Made by a program: the position numbers and the translations under genes. Shown in pieces: positions 33,869 to 43,873 of a stretch of DNA of 64,000 bases (positions are counted from its first letter, which is position 1; the number at the start of each line of letters is the position of its first letter). Below the pieces are notes generated by a model. The model had not been told where the DNA came from and ran no database searches. It saw only the letters and a program-made list of their open reading frames with translations. The stretch is from positions 372,001-436,000 of the forward strand of contig CAXXSE010000002.1 in NCBI GenBank assembly GCA_963664935.2. Reading direction: 5' to 3'. This stretch comes from G963664935 sp963664935 (GTDB taxonomy: Bacteria; Pseudomonadota; Gammaproteobacteria; Methylococcales; G963664935).

Positions 33869-34771
33869 CTAACTACGACGTTGAATAATATAAAGCGAAA
33901 GCGCCCTTAACAGGTTTGCTTCCCGACCGAAAATCTCAAGGCTTTTAATTGCTTCGTCGTGGAGTTCTTGCGCTTTTTTCTTGGCATTTGTTAATCCAAG
34001 CAAAGCGGGGTAATTGGGTTTGTCGTTATCCCGGTCTTTCCCTTGGGTTTTTCCAAGGGTTTCCGTATCGCTTTCTTCATCAAGGATGTCATCTTGAATT
34101 TGAAACGATAGGCCGATGCACTTGGCATAATGATCCAGGTTGTTCACAAGATTTTCATGTGCATCAGGGCATGCCAGCGTTGCCATTTTGACGCTCGCAC
34201 GAATCAATGCGCCTGTTTTGTGAATGTGCATATTTTCCAGTGCGGGCAAGTCAATTTTCATCCCGATGGAATCCAAATCAATCGCTTGCCCCCCGACCAT
34301 GCCATAGGAGCCGCTGGCGGTAGCGAGAGTTTCGATCATTTTTATACGATTTTCCGCGGTAACGGACATCATTGTATCCGTAGCCAGTGCAAAAAAGGCC
34401 AAGGTCTGTAATCCGTCTCCTACTAAAATTGCGGTTGCTTCGTTAAATTTGATATGACAAGTGGGTTTTCCACGGCGCAAATCATCATTGTCCATCGCCG
34501 GTAAATCGTCATGGACCAGGGAATAAGCGTGGATAAATTCAACCGCGCAGGCAACCGCATCCAATTGGTTCAGGCTCAGTCCCAGGGCCTCCCCGGTACC
34601 ATAGCTCAAGATAGGCCGCATGCGCTTTCCCCCGTTGAAGACGGAGTAGCGCATGGCTTTATGCAGATTTTCAGGACGCTTATGGGTTGCCGGCAACCAC
34701 CGCTCCAGTGTGGAATCAACACGACTACGGCACTTTACAGTGAATTCCTTTAAGGTGTCATCAGCAGTCAT
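33869..34771 (-). CDS. ispA: Geranyl/farnesyl diphosphate synthase
   Basis: A 300-residue all-helical trans-prenyltransferase. GGKRMRPILSYGTGEALG, the first Asp-rich motif LVHDDLPAMDNDDLRRG, the GQAIDLDS motif, KTGALIRASV and the second Asp-rich FQIQDDILDEESDTE are present. It extends DMAPP with IPP to geranyl and farnesyl diphosphate. Start overlaps the xseB stop by 11 bp. The spacing before the first Asp motif fits farnesyl-type enzymes. Confidence 0.96.
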   Translation of the reverse strand: MTADDTLKEFTVKCRSRVDSTLERWLPATHKRPENLHKAMRYSVFNGGKRMRPILSYGTGEALGLSLNQLDAVACAVEFIHAYSLVHDDLPAMDNDDLRRGKPTCHIKFNEATAILVGDGLQTLAFFALATDTMMSVTAENRIKMIETLATASGSYGMVGGQAIDLDSIGMKIDLPALENMHIHKTGALIRASVKMATLACPDAHENLVNNLDHYAKCIGLSFQIQDDILDEESDTETLGKTQGKDRDNDKPNYPALLGLTNAKKKAQELHDEAIKSLEIFGREANLLRALSLYIIQRRS

Positions 34772-34997
34772 CGGCGAATGGTTTTAAGCTTATATTGCCG
34801 TTGTCCTCAAGCAGAATCTGTACTTTTTGTTCAGCTTCCCCAAGCGCTTTTTGACAAGCGCGGGTAAGCTGTACACCCCGTTCAAATGCTTTGAGGGATT
34901 CTTCCAATGAAATATCGCCCTCCTCCAGGCGCTCGATCAGTTGTTCCAATTCCGTCAACGACTCCTCGAAATGGGGCGGGCTCTTTTTCCGGCTCAT
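34761..34997 (-). CDS. xseB: Exodeoxyribonuclease VII small subunit
   Basis: A small helical subunit (78 residues from the chosen start, MSRKKSPPHFEESLTELEQL). ERLEEGDISLEESLKAFERG, the family core, is present. An upstream in-frame start would add 11 residues. With XseA (not here) it degrades single-stranded DNA. First gene of the xseB-ispA-(dxs-apt) run. Confidence 0.94.
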   Translation of the reverse strand: MSRKKSPPHFEESLTELEQLIERLEEGDISLEESLKAFERGVQLTRACQKALGEAEQKVQILLEDNGNISLKPFADDC

Positions 34998-35095
34998 GAA
35001 AAGTTTGTAATTGTATTCGCCATTTATCACTATATAGTTGCATAACTAAACATGAAATGACAAGAATTCCATTTTACTAAAGACAAGACAAGCCA

Positions 35096-38000
35096 TTACG
35101 ATCTCTTCCATTGAAAAATCAATGAGAGCAATATTGGCATAAAGAACAGGGTTATCAGCGTTGAAAACATGATGCCGAACAAAACGATGATACCGATGCC
35201 TCGATAGAGTTCGGTTCCTTCACCTGGCAGGAACACCAACGGCGAAAGGCCTAATATGGTCGTTACGCTGGACATAACGATGGGCCTCAATCGGTGACGC
35301 ACACTAGCCATGATCGCGGTTAGCGGTTCCATGGTATGCTCTCGTATGTTTTTTAAAGTTTGCTCGACCAGCAAAATCGGGTTGTTTACAACGGTTCCGA
35401 TTAGGATCAAAAAACCCAGCATGGTGAGCATGTCAAAGGGTTGGTGGGTATTCCCCAAACCAATCCATTCGAGATGCTGACCGACAGCGTTAAATATCCA
35501 CAAACCCAAAATACCGCCACTGATTCCTAAAGGCACGGTGGTCATGATAATCAGGGGATAACCCCAATGTTTTAATATTGCTACCAATAGCAAGTATGAA
35601 ATTAAAACGGCGACGATAAAATTATATTTCAACGCAGCACGGGTCGCGGCTAAGCGGTCACTGGCCCCACTCAGGCGGATTGTAATATCGTCGGGTAATT
35701 CGCCATTGCTTTGCATGTTTGCGATAAGTTTATGTTCGACCGTCTCCACGGCTTCTTCGAGGGGTACCGCACGCGGAGGCACAATCGACAGCGTCACGGT
35801 ACGATCGCCATCAACCCGCCGTATCGTTTCCGTATTTACTGTTTCCACTATTTCCGCGACACTTCCGAGGGGTACAACTACTCCTCGTGGGGAGTAAACG
35901 GTCAATTGACCAATATCTTCAGGGTTTTGCACAGTGCCTTCGGTGCTATACAAAAACATATCGATTTTCTGGTCGCCTAAAAAAAATTCATCGAGATACG
36001 CACCGTCGGCGAAGGCCCAGATCAAATAACCCAAATCTTCGGTGCTAAATCCTAATTCGGCGGCCCGTTCCCAGTTCGGGCGGACTTCTAGCAGCGGTTG
36101 CCCCATGGTTAAATTAGAAGGTTGCGGGCGCACTTGGGGTTGATCAAAAATCTTCTTGGATTTTTCAAAAACCTTGAGCCCTGTTTCAAACAAACGTTCC
36201 AGCTCCGGACCGCTGATATCCAGATTGATGCTCCGAGTTCCGCCTCGATTACCGGCAAAAATAGAACCTCTGGATGAAAACGAGATGACTCCGGGTACCT
36301 CGGCAAACTTCTTCGACAAAACCTTTATTAAATCATCAATTTGTTCGCGGGACTTGGTTTCGATTATAAATAAAATTGAGCCCGTTCGCACATAGCTGAC
36401 GATAAACTTTAGCGCCGGAACATCACTTTGACCGGTAGCGAACAAGTCAGGTTCATCGTTTAAATGAGGAACAAGAAAAGCATGCATTTGATCCGTCAAC
36501 GAGATCATTTCACCCAGGTTGTACCCTGGCGGCGCAAACATAGATGAAAAAGTCTTGGCTTCCTCGCCTTCGGGTAAGTATTCCGCTTTGGGCGTCAAGC
36601 CAAATATAATTCCAAAAGCAACGGCCAAAATGACACCCGAAGCGATCAAACGGCGTTTTAATCCATGGAGCAGCCAGTCAATACGATCAATTAGTTTTTC
36701 ACTGCAGGTACGTCCCCAGGAAACGAGAATCGGGATTCTATTGTTCCGTTCGGAACTATAAGCGGGTTGAGGCACAAGAAACCTGCCGCAGGCGGTGGGG
36801 ATGACGGTAATAGCAACCAGCATGGAAACGATAATGGAGGACGCTATTGCGATGGCGATATCAGAATAGAGCTGACCGGCCTCCTGGGTTACGAAGATGA
36901 GCGGGATAAAAACAAAGACGGTGGTCAAGGTAGATGCCAACACCGCGGTCCAAACCTCTCTGACACCATCTAAAGCAGCTTGCAAGCGTTTTTTCCCCAT
37001 GTTGACATGGCGATAGATATTTTCCAGTACAACGATGCTATTATCCAGTGTCATCCCGATTGCAAACGCCACGCCCGCCAGCGAAATGACATTGATGGTT
37101 CGTCCCGTCGCCAACAAACCGATAAAGGCCGCTACGGTGCACACCGGGATACCGCTGGCCCCGAGAAGGGTTGCCGAATAAGATCGCAAAAACAGAAACA
37201 ACACCAGCGAAGCCAAAAGTGCGCCAATCAAAAGATTTTGCCTTACCACCGAAACCGCATTCCTGATGTATTGTACGTCTTCGCTGGTCAGCTCTATTTT
37301 CAATCCATGGCGCTTCAATACCGTCATGTTCAAATGATCGGCTTTCAGAATCACGGCATCCATGACCTCGATGACGTTGGCTCCGATTTGTCTTCGAATC
37401 CCAATGGTAATATTCGGCTGTCCATTGGCATAAGATTTAACACGGGTTTCAAATCGGTCCAGTTCCGCGTAACCAACATCACGCAAATACACCGACGACA
37501 GGTCCCGTTGGGCGATAATCATGTTTTCAATATCTTCCATATTTTGAAAACGCCCGACGGTACGCAACAAGTAACGGCGTTTCCCACTGTCAAGATCACC
37601 TCCGGATATATCCTGGTTCCTTTTCCGGATCGCCTGCCGGAATTCGGTCAGACTGATATGACGCTCCGCCAGTTTGGCGGGATCGACGTAAATACGGATT
37701 TGCCGCTTTGTGCCTCCCCATATATCGGCCTGCGATACGCCCGGAACACGCTCGAACTGAGTTTTTATAGCGTCTTCAACAAAATCCAGCATCAACTCCA
37801 AATCCACATTTTGAGGATTGCCCTCTAAGGCTTGAACCCGGAAATACATGAACGCACTATTCGAAAACGAACTGGTAACAATGCGTGGCTGGTCGACATT
37901 TTCAGGATACGAAGACACTTGGGCCAATGCATTATTGACCCGTATCAGGACCTCATTGATATCGGTACCATGGGAAAATTCAAGCTCAATTCGGGCCGAC

Positions 38001-38254
38001 CCGGTCGTTGCTGTGGAAACGATGCGTTCGAGCCCCGGAATCACCCGTAAATATTCCTCCTGCTCGACTATGATTTCTTTTTCAACATCTTGAGGACCCG
38101 CGCCTGGCCATTTGGTTCGAACACTGATGGCACGCACGTCTAGATCGGGAATCATTTGGATCGGCACGCGGAAAATTGCCAGACTTCCAAATAGGCACAC
38201 GATCAAAATAACAACGGTTACAACAACACCGTTTTTGAGGACAAAATCAAACAT
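35096..38254 (-). CDS. RND-family efflux transporter (inner-membrane pump)
   Basis: A 1052-residue HAE-type resistance-nodulation-division pump. It begins with a membrane helix followed by the first periplasmic loop (IRTKWPGAGPQDVEKEIIVEQ-like start, IVSTATTGSARIELEF), has TM4 with GMTLDNSIVVLENIYRH carrying the proton-relay acidic residue, a second large periplasmic loop, and the C-terminal helices (LGFLILIGTVVNNPILLVEQ, HRLRPIVMSSVTTILGLSPL). Full length and intact. It is downstream of its adaptor (26-bp gap). No outer-membrane channel gene is adjacent. Substrate is unpredictable; AcrB-like drugs or toxic compounds are usual. Confidence 0.95.
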   Translation of the reverse strand: MFDFVLKNGVVVTVVILIVCLFGSLAIFRVPIQMIPDLDVRAISVRTKWPGAGPQDVEKEIIVEQEEYLRVIPGLERIVSTATTGSARIELEFSHGTDINEVLIRVNNALAQVSSYPENVDQPRIVTSSFSNSAFMYFRVQALEGNPQNVDLELMLDFVEDAIKTQFERVPGVSQADIWGGTKRQIRIYVDPAKLAERHISLTEFRQAIRKRNQDISGGDLDSGKRRYLLRTVGRFQNMEDIENMIIAQRDLSSVYLRDVGYAELDRFETRVKSYANGQPNITIGIRRQIGANVIEVMDAVILKADHLNMTVLKRHGLKIELTSEDVQYIRNAVSVVRQNLLIGALLASLVLFLFLRSYSATLLGASGIPVCTVAAFIGLLATGRTINVISLAGVAFAIGMTLDNSIVVLENIYRHVNMGKKRLQAALDGVREVWTAVLASTLTTVFVFIPLIFVTQEAGQLYSDIAIAIASSIIVSMLVAITVIPTACGRFLVPQPAYSSERNNRIPILVSWGRTCSEKLIDRIDWLLHGLKRRLIASGVILAVAFGIIFGLTPKAEYLPEGEEAKTFSSMFAPPGYNLGEMISLTDQMHAFLVPHLNDEPDLFATGQSDVPALKFIVSYVRTGSILFIIETKSREQIDDLIKVLSKKFAEVPGVISFSSRGSIFAGNRGGTRSINLDISGPELERLFETGLKVFEKSKKIFDQPQVRPQPSNLTMGQPLLEVRPNWERAAELGFSTEDLGYLIWAFADGAYLDEFFLGDQKIDMFLYSTEGTVQNPEDIGQLTVYSPRGVVVPLGSVAEIVETVNTETIRRVDGDRTVTLSIVPPRAVPLEEAVETVEHKLIANMQSNGELPDDITIRLSGASDRLAATRAALKYNFIVAVLISYLLLVAILKHWGYPLIIMTTVPLGISGGILGLWIFNAVGQHLEWIGLGNTHQPFDMLTMLGFLILIGTVVNNPILLVEQTLKNIREHTMEPLTAIMASVRHRLRPIVMSSVTTILGLSPLVFLPGEGTELYRGIGIIVLFGIMFSTLITLFFMPILLSLIFQWKRS

Positions 38255-38280
38255 GATTTCTTGGACAGCCTCCCAACCTG

Positions 38281-39348
38281 TCAGGGAGAGATTTTGACCG
38301 GTTGACCCGATTTTAATATTTCATTACCACGGATAACAACCTGCATGCCGGGATCGATATTGCCTTCGAGTATTTCAATATCACCCTTATAGACTCTACC
38401 TGTTTTGACCGCGACCGGATAAACAGTGTGCCCTTGTTGCCCCTGTTTTGTTACCCAAACACTATCCCATTGCGTATTATTTTTAACGATAGCATCCCGC
38501 GGCGCCAGTAACACGGATTGATTAGTTTGCCCTGAAGACACCTGGAACACCACCCACGTGGTCATACCCGGCGTTACCAGTTGATCATTATTTTCAATTT
38601 CAATATGTACCGGGAAAGTATGCGCCGTTGCATTAGCAACAGGAATTTTGTGGGTAATAGTCGCCTTGATTTCTTTCCCGGGCAACGCATCCGGAAAAAT
38701 CGTCACCTGCGCTCCTTGCTGTAACCTCGAATAATAGCGTTGCGGAGTTAACACTTCGACACGCAGGTGGCTGATGTCAACTAACTCCAGAACGTTATCC
38801 CCAACTTTAAGCCACTGCCCGGTTTCAATCAGTTTTTTGCTGATAACCCCACCGAATGGCGCCTTTATTTTATGCTGGTCGAGCAACTCTTTATTGCGCT
38901 TATGATTGGCCTCTATGCGTTTAACAATGGCGCTTTTAATCCTGACATTCGAAACCGCTTCTTCAAAGGCGGTTTTTGCCATGTATTTTTTTTCAATCAG
39001 TTTTGAAAATTCATCCCGCCGACGGATGCTTTCTCGTAATTCGGCTTTCGCCTCCTCCAAAGAAGCCGCCGTTCGCTTCATATCGTATCGGGCCAACGCA
39101 CTATCCAACACTACTAAGTCATCGCCTTGTTTGACGAAGTTTCCCGCTTCGACAAGCACCTTCACAACCATTGCGTCGACCCTGGACGACAAATTGGATA
39201 TTCTTTGCGCAGTGATCATTCCGGTCAATGATATCTCTTCCTGAATCGGCGCCAGTTTGACAACGGCCACCCGCACGGGTATTTCTCTTTCCGCGGCCTT
39301 TAAAGATCCTAAGCACAACGATAATAAAATGAAGAAAATGATTTTCAT
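38281..39348 (-). CDS. RND periplasmic adaptor (membrane fusion) protein
   Basis: About 355 residues from the ATG that opens a signal peptide (MKIIFFILLSLCLGSLKAA); the longer frame adds 23 unlikely residues. Lipoyl/barrel-sandwich halves are seen at VDAMVVKVLVEAGNFVKQGD and HKIKAPFGGVISKKLIETG, enclosing a coiled-coil hairpin (about 95-150), followed by the beta-barrel and membrane-proximal domains. It links the pump encoded just downstream to an outer-membrane channel. No lipobox is evident. Confidence 0.93.
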   Translation of the reverse strand: MKIIFFILLSLCLGSLKAAEREIPVRVAVVKLAPIQEEISLTGMITAQRISNLSSRVDAMVVKVLVEAGNFVKQGDDLVVLDSALARYDMKRTAASLEEAKAELRESIRRRDEFSKLIEKKYMAKTAFEEAVSNVRIKSAIVKRIEANHKRNKELLDQHKIKAPFGGVISKKLIETGQWLKVGDNVLELVDISHLRVEVLTPQRYYSRLQQGAQVTIFPDALPGKEIKATITHKIPVANATAHTFPVHIEIENNDQLVTPGMTTWVVFQVSSGQTNQSVLLAPRDAIVKNNTQWDSVWVTKQGQQGHTVYPVAVKTGRVYKGDIEILEGNIDPGMQVVIRGNEILKSGQPVKISP

Positions 39349-39497
39349 TGTGCAATCATACCAAGAACTATTCGAAATAGATTTTTGAAAATTGTTTAGA
39401 ATGTTTCGTCCGATCAAGGGTCAAAATCTGAAAATGGTTGTTGGATGTTGTGGCTAATTTAAATTGCGCCGTTAAGACCTCGGCTCGGGAGCATCGT

Positions 39498-40034
39498 ATG
39501 AAATCCTTGTTTTTCTCCGCATTTATACTTTTAAGTGCATGTTCGGGTCTTCCTCCTAAAATTGAAAATGCACTGTGGGAGGATGTTGACTACAGTCAGG
39601 CCCATGAAAATTCAAAACGGTTCACGGGATTGCCGATTCGATGGGGTGGCACCATAGTCGATGTAACGAACGAAGAAGAATATAGTGAAATACAGGTCCT
39701 ATACTATCCTCTAAACGTTTATGGAAGGCCGAGTTTGCGGCAACCCAATGGAGGCCGGTTTTTAATGCAAAGCGACAAGTTTTTAGACCCGGCGATTTAT
39801 CTAAAAGGTGCGGAAATTACTATAGCGGGTACTTTTAGCGGGGAAATAGACCGCAAAGTAGGAAACAAGACAATAAAATTGCCGCTAATCTCCTCCGCGC
39901 AAAGCCATCTCTGGCCGGTTTATAAGGACAAACCTCATTTGTATTACAGCGGTTTTGGACCTTACTCGTATTATGGATATTCCCCCTATTATTGGTCTTA
40001 TCATCGATCACGTTACTACAGAGGGTGCTACTGA
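39498..40034 (+). CDS. slp: Slp-family outer-membrane lipoprotein
   Basis: About 178 residues from the ATG with a lipoprotein signal (MKSLFFSAFILLSACSG; Cys near residue 15). The core RWGGTIVDVTNEEEYSEIQV, PLNVYGRP, GRFLMQ, DPAIYLKGAEITIAGTFSGE is characteristic of Slp/YeaY starvation-inducible lipoproteins. The tail is rich in Tyr (YYGYSPYYWSYHRSRYYRG), common in this family. Function is uncertain; outer-membrane stabilisation in stress is proposed. It is divergent from the RND adaptor. Confidence 0.9.
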   Translation: MKSLFFSAFILLSACSGLPPKIENALWEDVDYSQAHENSKRFTGLPIRWGGTIVDVTNEEEYSEIQVLYYPLNVYGRPSLRQPNGGRFLMQSDKFLDPAIYLKGAEITIAGTFSGEIDRKVGNKTIKLPLISSAQSHLWPVYKDKPHLYYSGFGPYSYYGYSPYYWSYHRSRYYRGCY

Positions 40035-40103
40035 AGCTATGCATGATACGGCATCAAATTATCGTTTAAACTGGGAGTGTGTCGGCAATGAGAACAATAT
40101 ACG

Positions 40104-40988
40104 TCAAGGAACGACCGTTTCCACAATCTCATTTCTGACGCGTAAAAAACTGGCAAAACGGGGAAGCCCGTTTCGGGTTTTGCCGTAGAATTTGTAGGTG
40201 ATGATGGATCCTACCGGCGGTGGCGTGGCTCTTTCCGCATCGCTGAATCCGCTGCCCAGGCTAAATCGCAAGCCTTTCGCCGCTTCAACCAATAGTGCGC
40301 CCAGCAGCTTCTTATATTTTCCCTTGCCCGGCAAGTGAGCTATCACTTTGGCTTCGGCATCCTCATATGTTTTGACTTTGAGCATATCACCGTGACGCCC
40401 CGATCGGTACCGGGAATCGGCTTTGTGCAACATCAAGCCCTCGCCTCCAGCGCTTACAATCTCATCAAGCCGCAGTTTTAGCTCATCGTGGGTTTTAACC
40501 TTTTCCTGTCTAACTAGTTGGAAATTAGCGTTTGGATTCTCGTTAAAGAGGGCTTTAAGGTGATTTAAGCGTTCGGTAAATGTTCCCTTATGCCGAGGTA
40601 GATCGAAGACCATATATTTTACCTGTCGCCATTCATTGTCATTGGGAACATGTTTTTTAACGGTACTGACTATTTCTTCAAAGCGTCCTCTGGCAATCCA
40701 TAATTCACCATCCAGCGCTTGCTCCGGAAAACCTTTGACGAACCATGCTGGCGCCCGGAAAACATTCCCTTGCCGCGAAATCAATTGTTTACCATCCCAA
40801 AAAGCCCGAACACCATCCAGTTTTTCGCTGACCCAGTAGTCACTCAGGCTTACCCCTTGTTTGTAGGTCTTTGCCAATAATAATGGTGGCGAATCGGCGA
40901 AAGAGACACAGGGGAAAGCCAAGCAAACTACAACGAAAAAGCTGGATTTGAATGCCGGTGGAAGGGGAATGAATGGTTTATTTTTCAT
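40104..40988 (-). CDS. Periplasmic ATP-dependent DNA ligase (LigE type)
   Basis: About 294 residues with a signal peptide (KSSFFVVVCLAFPCVSFADS), then a compact ATP-dependent ligase. The adenylation lysine lies in VSEKLDGVRAFWDG (KxDG), with motif III (KYMVFDLPRHKG), motif IV (GGEGLMLHK) and motif V (DMLKVKTYEDAEAKVIAH). The short OB domain completes it. Lig E enzymes of proteobacteria are exported and thought to seal nicks in extracellular or incoming DNA, which fits the type IV pilus ATPases elsewhere in the window. The start chosen gives the signal peptide; an upstream ATG adds 13 residues. Divergent from argB. Confidence 0.88.
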   Translation of the reverse strand: MKNKPFIPLPPAFKSSFFVVVCLAFPCVSFADSPPLLLAKTYKQGVSLSDYWVSEKLDGVRAFWDGKQLISRQGNVFRAPAWFVKGFPEQALDGELWIARGRFEEIVSTVKKHVPNDNEWRQVKYMVFDLPRHKGTFTERLNHLKALFNENPNANFQLVRQEKVKTHDELKLRLDEIVSAGGEGLMLHKADSRYRSGRHGDMLKVKTYEDAEAKVIAHLPGKGKYKKLLGALLVEAAKGLRFSLGSGFSDAERATPPPVGSIITYKFYGKTRNGLPRFASFLRVRNEIVETVVP

Positions 40989-41099
40989 AATTAGTGTGTA
41001 AGAGATTATGCACAAATGATAGACCAACCCTGAAACGCAATCTTGGTTGATTCGAACGCTGATACAATGGTGGTTCTAGACTTAATTTTTGAGGTACCC

Positions 41100-42008
41100 G
41101 TGGACAAACAAAGTGCTTTTCCAAAAGAGGGGGCTAACCGTATCGCCCATGTATTAATTGAGGCGTTGCCCTATATTCAACGGTTTAAGAATAAGACCGT
41201 CGTGATCAAATACGGAGGGAACGCAATGGTCGATGAGGCGTTAAAGAATAATTTCGCCCGCGACATCGTGCTGTTGAAACTTGTCGGTATTAACCCGGTC
41301 GTTGTCCATGGCGGTGGACCCCAAATTGGAAAATTATTGGAAAAACTGGGCAAAACTACACGTTTTGTCGACGGTATGCGGGTTACCGATAGCGAAACCA
41401 TGGATGCGGTGGAAATGGTCCTTGGGGGATTGGTGAATAAGGAAATTGTCAATCTCATCAATAGTCATGGCGGTTCAGCCGTAGGGTTGAGTGGAAAAGA
41501 TGGTGATTTGATCCGCGCAAGAAAGATTAGTTTTCAGAACGACACGACGGCTAATAACACCCCGGAAATAATCGATTTAGGCCATGTGGGGGAAGTGGCC
41601 AGTATCGATTCGTCGGTGGTGGACTTATTGGTCAGCGGCGATTTTATCCCAGTCATCGCGCCCATAGGGGTTGGGGAAGATGGTCGTTCTTACAATATCA
41701 ACGCCGATTTGGTCGCTGGAAAAATGGCCGAAGTATTGAACGCGGAAAAAATCATTTTGCTGACGAATACACCGGGGATATTAAACAAAAACGGTGAATT
41801 GCTGACGGGTTTATCATTAAGCGAAATTGAAGATTTGATAACTGACCAGACCATAAGCGGAGGAATGATTCCGAAGGTTCGGTGCGCCATGGAGGCTTTG
41901 AACAGTGGTGTGGCCAGCGCTCATATCATCAATGGGACCATAGAGCACGCCGTGATTTTGGAGTTGTTCACGGACAAAGGTATTGGAACGCATTTGTTGA
42001 GGCGATAA
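41100..42008 (+). CDS. argB: Acetylglutamate kinase
   Basis: A 302-residue amino-acid kinase for the second step of arginine synthesis. The GTG start chosen has GAGGT eight bases upstream; a longer frame begins at 41043. TVVIKYGGNAMVDEALK, VVVHGGGPQIG, RVTDSETMDAVEMVL, NINADLVAGKMAEVL and GGMIPKVRCAMEALNSGVA are complete. N-terminal length fits the hexameric, arginine-inhibited class. In relatives it follows algC; here it is 26 kb away and next to the ligase. Confidence 0.96.
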   Translation: MDKQSAFPKEGANRIAHVLIEALPYIQRFKNKTVVIKYGGNAMVDEALKNNFARDIVLLKLVGINPVVVHGGGPQIGKLLEKLGKTTRFVDGMRVTDSETMDAVEMVLGGLVNKEIVNLINSHGGSAVGLSGKDGDLIRARKISFQNDTTANNTPEIIDLGHVGEVASIDSSVVDLLVSGDFIPVIAPIGVGEDGRSYNINADLVAGKMAEVLNAEKIILLTNTPGILNKNGELLTGLSLSEIEDLITDQTISGGMIPKVRCAMEALNSGVASAHIINGTIEHAVILELFTDKGIGTHLLRR

Positions 42009-42046
42009 GGCGTATTCTCAAAAAATCGTTTCGGATAACGTACTTC

Positions 42047-43078
42047 TTATTTCCGTACGACTCCTATACGCAACTGACTTTCCAAATAAGGTCTAAAATC
42101 ATCGCGAATGTTTTGAACTTGTTCGCTGAGACAAAGTTCGTTCCCGAATACGGATCGTTTGCAACGAATATCCAGAAAAAGCTCGTTTTGAATCTTGTTT
42201 TCCCCGGAAATTTTTGAGACCGAGAGACTTATATCTTGATCGCCCCTGGGATCAAAAGTGTATACGATTTTGTCGGTGCTAACACTGATATCCGTGGTCG
42301 CTTTTTGTTGAACATAGGCTACCGCAAGTTCCCAAGCCGTATCGCAGATGTGTTTTTTATAACAGCGAAAAATGCTGATTCCAGTTGTGAGATCTTTGTT
42401 TCCAGGGTCTTTGTGTGGCCAGACGAGACGCAAGGTTTTTTTGCCGTTTTTATATTGATTCGATAAGTCGTTAAACCGATTGATATCTTTTTCGTACTTC
42501 TCTGTAATGCGTTGTTTTTCCTGCTCCTGGCTCTTAATACGATCACGCCGCTCGTAAATCCGTTTTCTGGTTGTGTTGATTTCGGCTAGTAGTTTTCTAG
42601 GCACCTTTCGTCCGTTTGTTTCAATCTGTGCGGCGCGGCGTTCTTGCTTATCCAACTGAGCTTGTAATTGCTGAATATTAGAATTGTTGATATTGACTAA
42701 TACGTCAACGGTACTGAGTTTACCCGCCAAATTTCCATGGATTTCTTTCACATCACGGAAAGTGCGTAACAAGACACGATCATGTTTGAGTTGCGCCGCC
42801 AGTAGACTTTTTGCTTGTTTACGTAGGGTTCTTATTTTATTCCACCAATCTAATTGGTCCTTACTTTTTGCGGCTTCAACCACGTTTACGGTCTTTCCGC
42901 GTTGATTGATTTGAGAACGACCATATTTAGAATGCTTGGGAGGAACCTGATCCGAATAGAACACTTTCCCATTTTCGTCATACCAGCGAAAAACCGGTGT
43001 TGCGGAAAACCCTGGAGGTAGTGCTGTTAGAAACCATAACCCAAAAATGACCAAAATTTGAAAGCGAGGGGAAGTCAT
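42047..43078 (-). CDS. DUF4124 protein with long coiled coil
   Basis: A 343-residue exported protein. A signal peptide (LVIFGLWFLTALPPGFSA) is followed by the DUF4124 segment VFRWYDENGKVFYSDQVPP, usual for periplasmic proteins of gammaproteobacteria. Residues about 70-215 form a charged coiled coil (QLQAQLDKQERRAAQIE, RKRIYERRDRIKSQEQEKQR). The C-terminal part has four cysteines that could form disulphides. Function is unknown; cell-envelope structural role is a guess. Convergent with argB. Confidence 0.75.
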   Translation of the reverse strand: MTSPRFQILVIFGLWFLTALPPGFSATPVFRWYDENGKVFYSDQVPPKHSKYGRSQINQRGKTVNVVEAAKSKDQLDWWNKIRTLRKQAKSLLAAQLKHDRVLLRTFRDVKEIHGNLAGKLSTVDVLVNINNSNIQQLQAQLDKQERRAAQIETNGRKVPRKLLAEINTTRKRIYERRDRIKSQEQEKQRITEKYEKDINRFNDLSNQYKNGKKTLRLVWPHKDPGNKDLTTGISIFRCYKKHICDTAWELAVAYVQQKATTDISVSTDKIVYTFDPRGDQDISLSVSKISGENKIQNELFLDIRCKRSVFGNELCLSEQVQNIRDDFRPYLESQLRIGVVRK

Positions 43079-43172
43079 CGAATAAATGGAAAGGAGTGAA
43101 TTTAAAATACAACAAAATTAGTGGAATGCCCTGAAATAAGGGTAGTTGCCATTGGGGATGATTCAACCTTGA

Positions 43173-43820
43173 TTAGGTGTTTGTACCATATTTGTCACGA
43201 TACACTTGCATGGAAAATAGGGTTTGCTTAACTTCTCCTTTTGCATCAAGGAATTCGATAATATCGGCAAGCGTAATAATGGATAAGACTTGAATACCGA
43301 ACTCAGCTTTAATCTCAATGATGGCGGATGTTTCGTTTTGCCCTTTCTCCTGGCGATCGAGTGCGATTACAATGCCTATCGGATCCCCACCGTGTTCTTG
43401 GATTATTTCAACCGACTCACGAACCGACGTGCCCGCGGTAATAACATCGTCTAGAATCAACACCTGACCTTTGAGGGGCGCCCCAACCAAGCGTCCGCCT
43501 TCACCATGATCTTTTAATTCTTTTCGGTTGAATGCAAAAGGAATTTTCAGGTTTTTGTTTCGGGCAAGTGCGATCGATGTGGCGCATACCAGAGGAATCC
43601 CTTTGTAAGCCGGGCCGTAAAGAACATCGTATTCGATACGCGAGACAAGAATGGTATCGGCGTAAACACCACCGAGCCGGGCCAATCGCTCACCACTGTT
43701 AAACAGTCCGGTATTGAAAAAATAGGGGCTTGCGCGTTCCGACTTCAAAGTGAAAGTCCCGAATTGTAATATTCCACAATCGATTGAATATTGGATAAAT
43801 TCGCGTTGGTAGTCTTGCAT
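43173..43820 (-). CDS. pyrE: Orotate phosphoribosyltransferase
   Basis: A 215-residue enzyme converting orotate and PRPP to OMP in pyrimidine synthesis. YFFNTGLFNSG, GPAYKGIPLV, FAFNRKELKDHGEGG and the PRPP loop GQVLILDDVITAGTSVRE are typical. Normal length and start. Divergent from the PP-loop gene, 53 bp away. Confidence 0.96.
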   Translation of the reverse strand: MQDYQREFIQYSIDCGILQFGTFTLKSERASPYFFNTGLFNSGERLARLGGVYADTILVSRIEYDVLYGPAYKGIPLVCATSIALARNKNLKIPFAFNRKELKDHGEGGRLVGAPLKGQVLILDDVITAGTSVRESVEIIQEHGGDPIGIVIALDRQEKGQNETSAIIEIKAEFGIQVLSIITLADIIEFLDAKGEVKQTLFSMQVYRDKYGTNT

Positions 43821-43873
43821 ATTGGTTTTCCCCTATAATGGTTTCAGTTTAACGTTTGGGACCCTAGAATTAA

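Noticed and set aside
36980..37828. Long plus-strand ORF of 282 codons
   Set aside because: Lies wholly inside the RND pump gene on the other strand; composition and lack of motifs mark it as a shadow.
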